From the NCBI GenBank assembly GCA_024679565.1, contig JAIBDD010000008.1:31307-95306 (forward strand): a stretch of DNA of 64,000 nucleotides, given 5' to 3'. Both the position numbers and the translations under genes were made by a program. The stretch comes from Bacteroidota bacterium. GTDB lineage: Bacteria > Bacteroidota > Bacteroidia > NS11-12g > UBA9320. Below are positions 8,267 through 18,253 of this stretch, piece by piece. Numbering within the stretch: the first letter of the stretch is position 1; the number at the start of each line of letters is the position of its first letter. The notes below the pieces were generated by a model that made no database searches, was not told where the DNA came from, and saw only the letters and a program-made list of their open reading frames with translations.

Positions 8267-10306
8267 ATGAAACATCTAAAAACAGTAACTATCGGTCTAA
8301 TCTTCATTATTGGTTTAGGCGCTGAATCTTTACACAAAGGGAAACATAGCAACAGTAAAGATCCTGTGGCTTTTGATTTGGATAATTTGAATACAAACGT
8401 AAATCCTTGTGATAACTTTTATTCTTATGCCATTGGCAATTGGCAGAAGCTAAATCCAATACCATCGACTGAAGGACGTTGGATGAGTTTTAATGTTTTA
8501 GCTGAAGAAAATAGAACAAAAATTCAAGGTATTTTGGATGAAGCCCTACAGGCGTCGAACCCTTCAAAAGGGACGGATTTACAATTGATACAGGATTTTT
8601 ATAAGTCAGCCTTGGATACTCAAATGCGCGAGGAACGCGGCTATGAAGCACTGCGACCCATATTAGAAACGATCAACCAGATAAATGACGAAATGCAGTT
8701 AAATCATGCATTTGCTTCACTGAGAAGAATGCGGGTTTCTACACCAGTATCTCTCTATGTTAGTGTAGATGCTGAAAATAGCAATGAACATATTGTTGGC
8801 GCAGGTCAATCGGGTTTAACACTAGGTGATAAGTCTTATTATTTGCGTACGGAGGAAAAATATGTGGAGATACGATCTAAATATAAAGACCACATCGACG
8901 AGATATTTCGAATCGCAGATATTGAAGGAGATAACGCAGGTGGTAGGATACTAGATTTAGAAACAAAGCTGGCACAAATAAACTGGGACCGCAAAGATTT
9001 GCGTGATGCTGATAAAACGTATAACCGCATGATGGTTGAGGAGTTTGACCAAACGCTAGTAAATCTACAAATTAGAGAGATGTTAAATGTGATGGGTCTT
9101 GCACATGCCGAAGAGATTGTTGTAGGACCTGTGAGCTACTACAGAGAATTAGATAAACTGATTAAAGTAATTGGTATTGAAGAGTGGAAGTTGTACTTAA
9201 CATGGCATGTGTTCTCCAGTTTTTCTGCACACATCAGTGATGAGTTTGAGCAAAAAAGCTTTGAGTTTTTCAGTCAAGAGTTACGAGGTGTTAAAGAGAT
9301 GCGTCCTCGAAAAGAGCGTATCTTAAGAACGATTGATGGTAATCTAGGGGAACCATTGGGCAAATTGTTTGTAGAGCAATACTTTCCTCAAGAATCAAAA
9401 GAATACATGTCTACGCTGATAGAAAACCTTCGAGGAGCGTATAAAGAAAGCATTACGAATCTAACATGGATGGGAGCTGAGACCAAGGAGAAAGCCTTAA
9501 AAAAGCTGTCCTCCTTTACCTATAAAATTGGTTACCCTGACGAGTGGAAAGAGTATTCGAAACTAGATATTCTACCTAACGAGTACCTACAAAACTTGTT
9601 AAATTTAAGTGCATTCCGATATGATTTAATGATCAGCAAGTTGGGCAAACCCGTAGACAAAAAAGAATGGCATATGTCGCCTCAGATGGTTAACGCCTAT
9701 TACAATAGAAGTGGTAATGAGATTGTTTTTCCTGCAGGTATTTTACAGCCACCATTCTTTCACCCCACGTTTGATGACGCTATAAACTACGGGGGTATTG
9801 GCGCGGTAATTGGCCATGAGTTTACCCATGGTTTCGACGACCAAGGAGCCAAATATGACTGGGATGGTAATAAAAATGATTGGTGGACTGCAGAGGATAA
9901 AAAACGGTTTAAAGAATTAACTCAGAAGCTTGCAGATCAATATAGTAGTTACGAGGTGCTTCCAGGTGAGTTCGTTAACGGACAATTAACATTGGGAGAG
10001 AACATAGCAGATTTAGGTGGATTGACTTTGGCGTATATGGCTTGTGAGAAAGTGATGTCAAAAAAGAAAGATCTAAAGATTGATGGATTTACTTGGCAGC
10101 AAAGATTTTTTCTTGGATGGGCTAATGTTTGGAAAGGAAACATCACAGATGAAACCCTGAGAAATCGAATTTTGACAGACCCACATTCACCTGGAGAGCA
10201 AAGGGTAATTGGACCATTAATCAACATTCCAGAGTTTCAAGAAGCGTTCAACTGCAAAAACACCAAAATGTCTAAACCTAAGAACGAACAGATCAAGATT
10301 TGGTAA
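8267..10306 (+). CDS. M13 family zinc metallopeptidase (neprilysin/PepO type)
   Basis: 679 aa, full length for the family. An N-terminal hydrophobic signal (about 1-20) is followed by a spacer and the M13 N-terminal domain (DPCDNFYSYA-like NPCDNFYSYAIGNW). The catalytic domain carries HEFTH (zinc ligands His517 and His521, catalytic Glu518) and the third ligand Glu578 in ENIADLGG. The substrate-binding motif is seen as NAYYNRSGNEIVFPAG. It should degrade oligopeptides in the periplasm or at the surface. The signal peptide lacks the usual Ala-Gln cleavage site seen in its neighbours. It is a single gene with its own 5' region. Confidence 0.95.
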   Translation: MKHLKTVTIGLIFIIGLGAESLHKGKHSNSKDPVAFDLDNLNTNVNPCDNFYSYAIGNWQKLNPIPSTEGRWMSFNVLAEENRTKIQGILDEALQASNPSKGTDLQLIQDFYKSALDTQMREERGYEALRPILETINQINDEMQLNHAFASLRRMRVSTPVSLYVSVDAENSNEHIVGAGQSGLTLGDKSYYLRTEEKYVEIRSKYKDHIDEIFRIADIEGDNAGGRILDLETKLAQINWDRKDLRDADKTYNRMMVEEFDQTLVNLQIREMLNVMGLAHAEEIVVGPVSYYRELDKLIKVIGIEEWKLYLTWHVFSSFSAHISDEFEQKSFEFFSQELRGVKEMRPRKERILRTIDGNLGEPLGKLFVEQYFPQESKEYMSTLIENLRGAYKESITNLTWMGAETKEKALKKLSSFTYKIGYPDEWKEYSKLDILPNEYLQNLLNLSAFRYDLMISKLGKPVDKKEWHMSPQMVNAYYNRSGNEIVFPAGILQPPFFHPTFDDAINYGGIGAVIGHEFTHGFDDQGAKYDWDGNKNDWWTAEDKKRFKELTQKLADQYSSYEVLPGEFVNGQLTLGENIADLGGLTLAYMACEKVMSKKKDLKIDGFTWQQRFFLGWANVWKGNITDETLRNRILTDPHSPGEQRVIGPLINIPEFQEAFNCKNTKMSKPKNEQIKIW

Positions 10307-10439
10307 TCTGTTTGGCCATAAGTAAGGCTTTTGCGTTGAGTTCATGTTGTTGGCAAAACCAACTTTTAGCACTCAAAGAGGTTTGATTATTCGACCGTAA
10401 AATAACTTTAAGGAGATACTTTTCCCTGCAATTTACCCT

Positions 10440-10447
10440 TACCTTTG
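10440..10447 (+). promoter_or_regulatory. -7 promoter element immediately before the nuclease start codon
   Basis: TACCTTTG matches the Bacteroidota -7 consensus TAnnTTTG exactly and lies only 4 nt upstream of the ATG at 10452. If transcription starts at the usual distance, the mRNA would begin at or within a few bases of the start codon, meaning a leaderless message. Confidence 0.55.
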
Positions 10448-10451
10448 CAAT

Positions 10452-11747
10452 ATGGTTAGGGTTATTATTTTTCTACTTCTTATTGGAAACGTATCAATTG
10501 GGTTTACCCAAGACACGATAAGTTTTATGCATTATAATCTGTTGAATTACCGCAACACCACAAACCAATGCACCAATAGTACCAATAATCCAGACACAAA
10601 AGAAGGGCACCTAGAAACGATAGTTTCTCATGTTAAACCTGATATCCTTACCATTAACGAAATGGGGGCAAATTGGTTGAACCCCAATAAACTTCTTACA
10701 AATTCTTTGAATAAAAATGGCGTTAGCCATTTCGATCAGGCGGAATACGCCAATAACAGTTTTAGTGGCTTAACTAACATGTTGTTTTTTAACAGCAACA
10801 AGTTAGAGTTGTACAATCAGGTTGCGTTAGATAAAGATGTCAATAATGCAGAAATGGTTAGAGTCATTGATGTTTACACACTATTTGTTAAAAATGGAGC
10901 ACTTTTAACCGGCGACACAACATTTCTTACCGTATTTGTTGCTCACTTAAAGGCAGGGTCGACATCAGCTGATAAAGACAAAAGACAAGAAATGGCAAAA
11001 GCGGCCATGGAATATTTAAAAAATAACCACAAGTCTCACAGTTATTTCTTTGCTGGTGATTTCAATATACAAACACACAGCGAGGCTTGTTACCAAACCA
11101 TCACAAAAAACAGCGCTACAACGATTCGTTTTTACGACCCCAAAGACGCCCCGGGCAGTTGGAACAATAAAAGTACTTACTCCAATTTACATACACAGAG
11201 CACCCACGACGGAGATTCTAGGGGTGGTTGTTTTAGCACTGGAGGAATGGACGATAGATTTGACTTTATACTCTGTGGCAAAGAGGTTATAGAAGGCACT
11301 TACGGTGTGCAATACTTGGATGGGACATATACAGCACTTGGTCAAGATAGCCGAAGGTTTAATGGCAACATTAAGTATCCAGCGAGCAACATTATCCCAG
11401 CATCAGTGCAAAATGCGTTGTATGAGATGTCTGACCACCTTCCTGTGCTGATGGATGTATCGGTAAAAGACAATAGCGTTTCGGTAAATAAAATCGCAAC
11501 TAAATCCAAAATAGTTATTTCACATTTAAATGATGGTGATTTGAAGGTGCACTTGCCTGTTGGGCATACATACCCGGAGTTAAGAGTCATGGACATGGGC
11601 GGGAAAATTGTTCGGCAAAAGGTCAATCTTGAAGGAACCAAGTGGCACATTGCTACTGCTGGTCTACCAAGTGGATTGTACCTTGTAAATGCGATCACGA
11701 GCACTGGTGAGGTGTACACACAAAAAGTTGGAATTCAGGGTAATTAA
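10452..11747 (+). CDS. Secreted endonuclease/exonuclease/phosphatase-family protein with T9SS sorting domain
   Basis: 431 aa. Residues 1-19 are a signal peptide ending GFT before Gln. The EEP catalytic fold follows with expected residues: Asn in MHYNLLNY, Glu in LTINEMGANW, Asp/Asn in FAGDFNIQT and the final His in SDHLPVLMDV. The last 80 residues (from about 350) are a type A T9SS sorting domain (LPVGHTYPELRVMDMGGK... ending GLYLVN...QKVGI). The protein should therefore be exported across the outer membrane, where it could cut DNA or phosphoesters for nutrient use or biofilm turnover. The exact substrate is unknown. Its TAA overlaps the ATG of the next (broken) gene by one base. Confidence 0.88.
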   Translation: MVRVIIFLLLIGNVSIGFTQDTISFMHYNLLNYRNTTNQCTNSTNNPDTKEGHLETIVSHVKPDILTINEMGANWLNPNKLLTNSLNKNGVSHFDQAEYANNSFSGLTNMLFFNSNKLELYNQVALDKDVNNAEMVRVIDVYTLFVKNGALLTGDTTFLTVFVAHLKAGSTSADKDKRQEMAKAAMEYLKNNHKSHSYFFAGDFNIQTHSEACYQTITKNSATTIRFYDPKDAPGSWNNKSTYSNLHTQSTHDGDSRGGCFSTGGMDDRFDFILCGKEVIEGTYGVQYLDGTYTALGQDSRRFNGNIKYPASNIIPASVQNALYEMSDHLPVLMDVSVKDNSVSVNKIATKSKIVISHLNDGDLKVHLPVGHTYPELRVMDMGGKIVRQKVNLEGTKWHIATAGLPSGLYLVNAITSTGEVYTQKVGIQGN

Positions 11748-12625
11748 TGGGTATAACTCGAGCCATACTCATTATCTGTACGCTGATATTAAGTGGGCCT
11801 GTATTTGCCCAATACGACTTTTACAATAAGCCCAAGGTTGAAAAATTTGCTTACATAGGAGGTAGCTATTTTTTTGGTGACATTGGAGGCAGGTAGAAAA
11901 ACTCGGTTCTTCTTTTTGGCTACGAAGACTTGGATCTAAGTGCTACAAAACCATGTCTTGGCGCTGGAATACGGCAAAACTTCAACCAGTTGCTTGCTTT
12001 AAGAACAGGATTAAGCTATGTATACCTAGAGCAATCGGATGCAAACTCTTTTTCCACAAGCAGACACCCCAGAAACCTGAGTTTTAGAACCCATATACTA
12101 GAGGCATCGGCATTGATAGAATTTCGGGTAGCCAAATTCAATTTGAATACAAAAAAGAGAAGAAGTAGTTGGGAGTATTATGTTTTTGGCGGCCTTGGTG
12201 GGTTTTATTACAGCCCACAGGCCAAGTACAAAACTAGATATGTGTCTTTGCGACCACTAACTACAGAAGGCCAAGGGTTAAAACCACGAACGAAGCCCTA
12301 TTCGTTGGTTGATATTGCCATCCCTATTGGTGGTGGGTTGCGCTATGGGTATGGATTTGGTAATACCGTTTATGTGGAGATGGGATATCGCGCTACGAAC
12401 ACGGACTATATTGATGATGTAAGCACAAGTTACTATTCGTGAGAAGAATTACTGATTAACCGAGGAAGGGTATCTGCGGCAATGAGTTATCGGGGAGATG
12501 AAGATCAATATAAAGCAGGACGGGATAGAGGAAGCCGGTTTAACAAGGACCACTACTTCTTAATAAATATTGGACTTTCTATGCCTTTAAGAAGCAGAAA
12601 ACCGACCTGGTTTCAAGGAAAGTGA
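11747..12625 (+). pseudogene. Outer-membrane barrel protein gene (DUF6089-like) interrupted by two in-frame stop codons
   Basis: One frame runs 292 codons from ATG 11747 to TGA 12623-12625. It is broken by TAG at 11894-11896 (codon 50) and TGA at 12440-12442 (codon 232), with no frameshift. Before the first stop is a signal peptide (ending VFAQ) and AYIGGSYFFGDIGG. The middle carries the barrel (LVDIAIPIGGGLRYGYGF, VEMGYRATNTDYIDDVST). After the second stop the homology continues (EELLINRGRVSAAMSYRG and DHYFLINIG). This order is that of intact DUF6089-like outer-membrane proteins. The start is fused by TAATG to the nuclease gene. It is either a decaying gene or sequence error; recoding is unlikely because two different stop codons are involved. 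Confidence 0.75.
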
Positions 12626-12745
12626 CCCCTTGTACAAAAAATATAAAATCACATACGGAAAATAATTCTAGCACCACTTATAATTAAATAGGGTCTTTTT
12701 GGAAAGCACGTGTAATTAAAATTGAATTCGAAATCAGTTTTAATT

Positions 12746-15700
12746 ATGCAAAAGTCTTATCACATTTTACTCGTTTTATTATTGACCGTTGTTGCCTGCA
12801 ACAACCAATCTACCTTACCCGTTTATAACCCTGAATTTGTAGAACATATCTCGGCGTATACCTCTGGGGTTGTTGGAAGAGATGCATCCGTTAAAGTGGT
12901 TATTTCTGAACCAATCAAACAAAGTAAAATGGGAAAAATTGACCCAAACATCCTGCTGGATTTCAGTCCAAGTATTAAGGGTAAAGCACAATGGGTGGAC
13001 AATAGAACCATTGAGTTTACTCCCGATGAAAAATTACCAAGAGGAACAGTGTATCAAGGAGTCTTTTATTTAGGTAAACTAAAAACAATTAAAAGAGAAC
13101 TTAAAAAGTTCCCTTTTCGGTTTGAGACCAGAAAACAGAAGCTCAACCTCGTGCTGAATGGAATACGCACGTATGGCGACAATAATCCAAGATACCGGCA
13201 CTTGTCTGGTATGGTGCAATCGAGTGATAAGGAGCAGATTGCATTGATAAAAGAATGTTTGTCTGGGGATGATGGATCAAAGCCATTGCATATAAAATGG
13301 TTATCTCATACAGAAAACACATTCCATTTTAGAATCGACAGCCTGAAAAGAGGGGAGTATCAAAAAGATGTGATTTTGAAACTACGAGGTAAAAGCGTGG
13401 AGGCTGAAACAGACGATACAAGAGTTGTTCACTTGGCTGGAATGGGAATATTTAGATTGGAGTCTGTTCGGGTTACGAACGAACCTGATCAAAAAATAGA
13501 CATGTATTTCTCTGAAAGTTTAAACAGCGTCCAAAGCTTAATTGGTTTGATTTTGCTCGACAGCCAGAGAGTCAAAAATTACGAACTATCTGGCAACAAG
13601 GTCACCATCTATCCGAAATCAAGGTTGACCGACGCCCATACTTTATTTTGCTCGGCGGATATAAAAAATTATGCCGGTTATAGATTGAAAAAGGACGCTT
13701 CACGAACAATCAATTTCGAAAGAACTAAGCCTAAGCTTAGAATGATTGGGAAGGGCACAATTGTGCCAGATGCAAAAGGTGTTGTATTCCCTTTTGAGAC
13801 GATGGCGCTTAAGGCGGTAGATGTTTGGATTTATCAAATACACGAAAAGAACATCCCACAATTTCTGCAGGTGAATGATCTTGACGGCAACAACGAATTA
13901 TCTCGAGTGGGGTCGTTGGTATATTCGGGTAAGGTGGATTTAGGTGAACGCAAAAAACCATTGGAGAACCAGTGGTCTCGTTACACGTTAAACATCAACA
14001 AATACATCAAGAAACAACCAGGAGCTATTTATCGCGTTTTGATAGGTTATAGAAGTTCGTATACATTTTTTGAGTGCAAAGAAGGGCAAAGTGATTATGC
14101 ACTTGATGAAGACGGGCTATACCACGAGTATTATAATGGAGAAAACAACAACTTAGTGGGTTACTCCCCTTGTGACAGACGGTTTTACTACAGTGGTTCT
14201 CTATGTCGAAACATTTTGGCATCGGATATTGGCCTAATCGTTAAAAAAGGTGCCGATGAAAAGACCCATGTTTTTGTTAGTTCTTTAATCAACGCACAAC
14301 CTTTGGCCAATACCAAACTCGATTTTTTTACCTACCAGAATATTAAAATCAAAACGGTATATGCCGATCAGTTGGGAATGGCTGAAACCAAGCTTACTAA
14401 AGAGGCGTATATGGTTGTGGCCAGTTCTGGAGCCCAAAAAGGATACCTCAAATTGGGAAATGGCCGTAACAACTCTACAAGTAAGTTTGATGTTGGAGGC
14501 GTAAATGGCTCGGCCATGGTTGATGGAAAGATTTATACTGAACGGGGAGTATGGCGACCGGGTGATAGTATTTATACCTGTTTTACGCTACAAGACAAAC
14601 AAAATAACTTACCTGTGAATACACCGGTCACGTTTGAACTTGTTAACCCCCGAGGTCAGGTGGTAAGAAAAAAAGTAAGAACCACGTCTGTTGGTGACGT
14701 GTATGATTTTAGAACTTCAACGGAAGCGAAGTGGTTTACAGGAAATTATACAGCGCGTGTTAAAGTGGGTGGCTCGACGTTTTATAAAACACTGGCTATA
14801 GAAACGGTTAAACCTAACAGATTGAAGATTGCGATAGACGTCAAAGACAGCATGATTACCGTTGGCACCAAAAACCGCATTTCAATCGTGGGGTCTTGGT
14901 TACATGGAGCACCTGCACCAAATATGAAGTATAACGTTAAAGGCAGGCTTACTCCTGTGGCAACCAAATTTGCAAAGTTTGGCACTTTCATTTTTGATGA
15001 CAGAACCAAACCAAGTCAAGCCAAGGAAATGATTTTGTCGGAAGGATCTTTAGACGAAAATGGTGCTGTACACTTTGAACCGGATTTCGCTTTAAACAAT
15101 GATGTGCGCGGTAGCTTACAAGTGAACCTGATGGCCAAGGTGTTTGAAAAAGGAGGAAATTTTAGTCAAGACTACGGCACTTTTCCTGTTAAAGTTTATA
15201 AGAGTTATGTTGGGATAGAATCACCAAAAGTGAACGAACGTGACAACAGCTTAGAAACCGGTAAACGTCATACGTTTCGATTGGCCAATGTAACAGACAA
15301 AGGAGAACCGATATCTGGAAAGAAAGTAGAGGTCAAAATCTATAAAATTGATTGGAACTGGTGGTGGGATAACAACGGCAACCTTTCAACGTATATGCAA
15401 TCCAACAGCTTATTTCCTGTGCTCGACACCGTTGTAACCACCGACGGCAAAGGGTTATCTGCAACTTCCTTTAGACTTCCATACCCGAACTGGGGGCGTT
15501 TTGTTATGATTGCTAAGGATCCAATTTCGAAACACAAAAGTTCACACACTTTCTATATAGATTGGCCTTATTGGAAACGTGGGAATAGAAACAACACAAC
15601 TCAGGCTAAAACGATTGTTTTAACGAGCAATAAAGGGCAATACGGTGTTGGTGAAAAGGTAAATATAACCATTCCATCGTCGGATTTTGGAAGGGCCTTG

Positions 15701-18220
15701 GTTTGTGTCGAAAACGGGTCGTCAATACTTAAAAAATTCTGGATCAATGGAAGCACTGGTGAAACCAAGTTTAGCTTTAGAACTAATGCGAAAATGACAC
15801 CTAACGTGTATGTTCATGTCAGCTACCTACAAACCTATAAACACAAGGATAATGACCTACCTGCACGGTTGTATGGAATCTTACCTATAAAGGTCGAAAA
15901 CAAACAAAGTCATTTACTTCCGCGACTGCTTGTAAAAGATGAAATACGACCCGACAAACGCGAACTTGTTCAAGTCAAGGAGAAATATGGACGGCCCATG
16001 ACGTATACCCTTGCTGTTGTTGACGAAGGGTTGCTGGATTTGACACATTTTAAAACACCGGACTTGTGGAGTCATTTTTACCAAAAGCAAGGTCTTGGTG
16101 TTCGAACGTGGGATTTATACGATGAGGTGATGGGTGGATATGCCGGAAAATATGGAAACGTACTTAGTGTTGGTGGAGATGAATCTGGTGGAGTAGATGA
16201 ATCGGTGCACAAGGCAAATAGATTTAAACCAGCTGTGAAATTTTTGGGACCCTTTAAACTAGAGCCGGGTCAAACTGCCCGTCACTACATTGAAATGGGG
16301 GCGTACATTGGAGCTGTGCGCATCATGGTGATTGCGCGTAAAGACGATGCGTATGGTAAAACGGAAAAGTCTGTAAAAGTTAAGAAACCAATTATGATTC
16401 TTCCAACCATGCCGCGGGTGTTGAGTCCAGGTGAAGTTGTACAAATACCAGTTACTGTTTTTTCACTTGAAGAAGGACAAAAATCAGTGAAAGTTGACAT
16501 CAAAACCAAAGGCGGATTGAGACTCGTTGGTGCTAGTAGCAAAACAATTGAATTCAGCAAGTCAGGTGATGAAACCATCTATTTTTTAGCAGAGGTAGCC
16601 GAAGAGGTGGGTGTTGTGAAAGTGGTTACGACGGCTTCACACAACAAAGAAAGGGCTTCTAAAACAATTGACATTGCGATTCGAACGCCTAACCCTAGCG
16701 TTACCGATGTAATTGATCTAGTTGTACAATCAGGAGAAACCATTTTGTCCGAGGTGATGCTCTCAGGTTTAGACGGCACTAACACTTGTGCATTGGAAGT
16801 TTCAGCCTTACCTCCTTTGAATCTTCAATCTAGATTAAACCAATTGTTGCAATATCCGCATGGCTGTGTTGAGCAAACTACAAGCTCTGTTTTTGCGCAA
16901 CTGTTTTTAAGCGATATACTGACTTTAAATGAAGAACAATTATTCAGATCAAGCGAAAACATACAAGCTGCCATAAGAAGGTTATACTTATTTCAGAATA
17001 GCTCAGGTGGATTAGGCTACTGGCCAGGGGCACAAGAAAGCAGTGAGTGGGGGTCTAACTATGCGGGACACTTCTTACTATTGGCGCAGCAAAAGGGATA
17101 TCAAGTAAACAAAGGGTTTATGAAAAACTGGTTGTCGTACCAGAAAAAACGAGCCAAAGACTTTACAAAAGCACGCTACGGGGATGATTTGATTCAAGCG
17201 TACAGGTTATATACACTTGTTTTAGCAGGCGAAACAGATCTGGCCTCAATGAACCGCATGCGAGAAAGCACCAATTTAAGTCCAATAGTCAAGTGGAGAC
17301 TTGCTGCAGGGTATGCCAAAGCTGGCATGCCGGAGGTTGCAGAAAACCTAATTCAGGATCTAGAGTTCAAAACGCAAACCTATACGAGTGGTCATGGGTA
17401 TACTTTTGGAAGTGCACTGCGCGACAAGGCTATGATTTTAGAAACCTTGAGCCTTATTGGTGACGAGCTCAGTTATGCAGACCTAATGAAAGACGTTGCT
17501 GGAAAATTAGCGTCTAACCACTGGTTGAGCACGCAAGAAACGGCCTACAGTTTAATTGCTATCTCAAGCATTTACAAAAAGAGCAAAGGCAATGGAGAAT
17601 TACACTTTGAATTAACCCGAGGTGTACACACAAACACAATTAAAACGGGAAAAGCGATTTATCAAAAAGAACTAATTCGTAATGCGCGCAACAAGAAGTT
17701 TCCTATTGCCATTAAAAATCAAGGCAGCGGTTTACTGTTTGTCCGATTGATAAAGACCTATGTGCCACTGCAAACAGATACAGTAAAAAAGCAAAGCCAC
17801 TTGGCACTAAATGTTCAATATGTAAACTATGATGGTGTTGCAATCGACCCGAGTAAGCTGGAACAAGGAACTGAGTTTAAAGCCATTGTGAAAGTAAAAA
17901 ACGGTGTACAAAAAGGGTATCTAAAAGACCTTGCGTTATCGTTTATGATGCCAACAGGTTGGGAAATTGAAAACACTAGAATCAGTAACTCAGGAAGCAA
18001 CAATTACGTCTTTCAAGACTTTAGAGACGATAGAGTGTATACGTATTTAAACATATCAAGCAATGGAACCCGGGTATATGAGTACAAGCTAACGGCTACC
18101 TATGCCGGACGTTTTTACCAGCCTACGGTGTCGATTGAGAGTATGTATGACAATACCATTATGGCAACACAACCGGGTGGTTGGGTTGAAGTTGTAGAGC
18201 AAATGGAGCAACCACAATAA
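12746..18220 (+). CDS. Alpha-2-macroglobulin family lipoprotein with intact thioester
   Basis: 1824 aa. I start at ATG 12746, which gives a lipoprotein signal with lipobox VVAC; an upstream in-frame TTG at 12722 would add eight residues before the signal. Macroglobulin-like beta domains fill the first 1200 residues, including MG1/MG2-like segments (WRPGDSIYTCFTLQD). The thioester motif CVEQ is intact at Cys1374 within YPHGCVEQT, followed by the helical thioester domain and a C-terminal receptor-binding-like domain. Bacterial homologues such as E. coli YfhM trap attacking proteases in the periplasm. A PBP1C (pbpC) gene often accompanies this family, but none is adjacent here. A 31-bp gap separates it from the glycosylase gene downstream. 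Confidence 0.95.
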   Translation: MQKSYHILLVLLLTVVACNNQSTLPVYNPEFVEHISAYTSGVVGRDASVKVVISEPIKQSKMGKIDPNILLDFSPSIKGKAQWVDNRTIEFTPDEKLPRGTVYQGVFYLGKLKTIKRELKKFPFRFETRKQKLNLVLNGIRTYGDNNPRYRHLSGMVQSSDKEQIALIKECLSGDDGSKPLHIKWLSHTENTFHFRIDSLKRGEYQKDVILKLRGKSVEAETDDTRVVHLAGMGIFRLESVRVTNEPDQKIDMYFSESLNSVQSLIGLILLDSQRVKNYELSGNKVTIYPKSRLTDAHTLFCSADIKNYAGYRLKKDASRTINFERTKPKLRMIGKGTIVPDAKGVVFPFETMALKAVDVWIYQIHEKNIPQFLQVNDLDGNNELSRVGSLVYSGKVDLGERKKPLENQWSRYTLNINKYIKKQPGAIYRVLIGYRSSYTFFECKEGQSDYALDEDGLYHEYYNGENNNLVGYSPCDRRFYYSGSLCRNILASDIGLIVKKGADEKTHVFVSSLINAQPLANTKLDFFTYQNIKIKTVYADQLGMAETKLTKEAYMVVASSGAQKGYLKLGNGRNNSTSKFDVGGVNGSAMVDGKIYTERGVWRPGDSIYTCFTLQDKQNNLPVNTPVTFELVNPRGQVVRKKVRTTSVGDVYDFRTSTEAKWFTGNYTARVKVGGSTFYKTLAIETVKPNRLKIAIDVKDSMITVGTKNRISIVGSWLHGAPAPNMKYNVKGRLTPVATKFAKFGTFIFDDRTKPSQAKEMILSEGSLDENGAVHFEPDFALNNDVRGSLQVNLMAKVFEKGGNFSQDYGTFPVKVYKSYVGIESPKVNERDNSLETGKRHTFRLANVTDKGEPISGKKVEVKIYKIDWNWWWDNNGNLSTYMQSNSLFPVLDTVVTTDGKGLSATSFRLPYPNWGRFVMIAKDPISKHKSSHTFYIDWPYWKRGNRNNTTQAKTIVLTSNKGQYGVGEKVNITIPSSDFGRALVCVENGSSILKKFWINGSTGETKFSFRTNAKMTPNVYVHVSYLQTYKHKDNDLPARLYGILPIKVENKQSHLLPRLLVKDEIRPDKRELVQVKEKYGRPMTYTLAVVDEGLLDLTHFKTPDLWSHFYQKQGLGVRTWDLYDEVMGGYAGKYGNVLSVGGDESGGVDESVHKANRFKPAVKFLGPFKLEPGQTARHYIEMGAYIGAVRIMVIARKDDAYGKTEKSVKVKKPIMILPTMPRVLSPGEVVQIPVTVFSLEEGQKSVKVDIKTKGGLRLVGASSKTIEFSKSGDETIYFLAEVAEEVGVVKVVTTASHNKERASKTIDIAIRTPNPSVTDVIDLVVQSGETILSEVMLSGLDGTNTCALEVSALPPLNLQSRLNQLLQYPHGCVEQTTSSVFAQLFLSDILTLNEEQLFRSSENIQAAIRRLYLFQNSSGGLGYWPGAQESSEWGSNYAGHFLLLAQQKGYQVNKGFMKNWLSYQKKRAKDFTKARYGDDLIQAYRLYTLVLAGETDLASMNRMRESTNLSPIVKWRLAAGYAKAGMPEVAENLIQDLEFKTQTYTSGHGYTFGSALRDKAMILETLSLIGDELSYADLMKDVAGKLASNHWLSTQETAYSLIAISSIYKKSKGNGELHFELTRGVHTNTIKTGKAIYQKELIRNARNKKFPIAIKNQGSGLLFVRLIKTYVPLQTDTVKKQSHLALNVQYVNYDGVAIDPSKLEQGTEFKAIVKVKNGVQKGYLKDLALSFMMPTGWEIENTRISNSGSNNYVFQDFRDDRVYTYLNISSNGTRVYEYKLTATYAGRFYQPTVSIESMYDNTIMATQPGGWVEVVEQMEQPQ

Positions 18221-18253
18221 AAGATAAAAGGTGGATGACGTATACTTGTATGT

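Noticed and set aside
11894..12442. Stop-codon recoding (selenocysteine or pyrrolysine) in the barrel gene
   Set aside because: TAG and TGA would both need recoding in one gene, no SECIS-like hairpin was noted, and neighbouring genes use all three stops normally.
16285..16785. Minus-strand ORFs inside the macroglobulin gene
   Set aside because: They are antisense shadows of a long beta-rich protein; Thr/Ser-rich with no motif.
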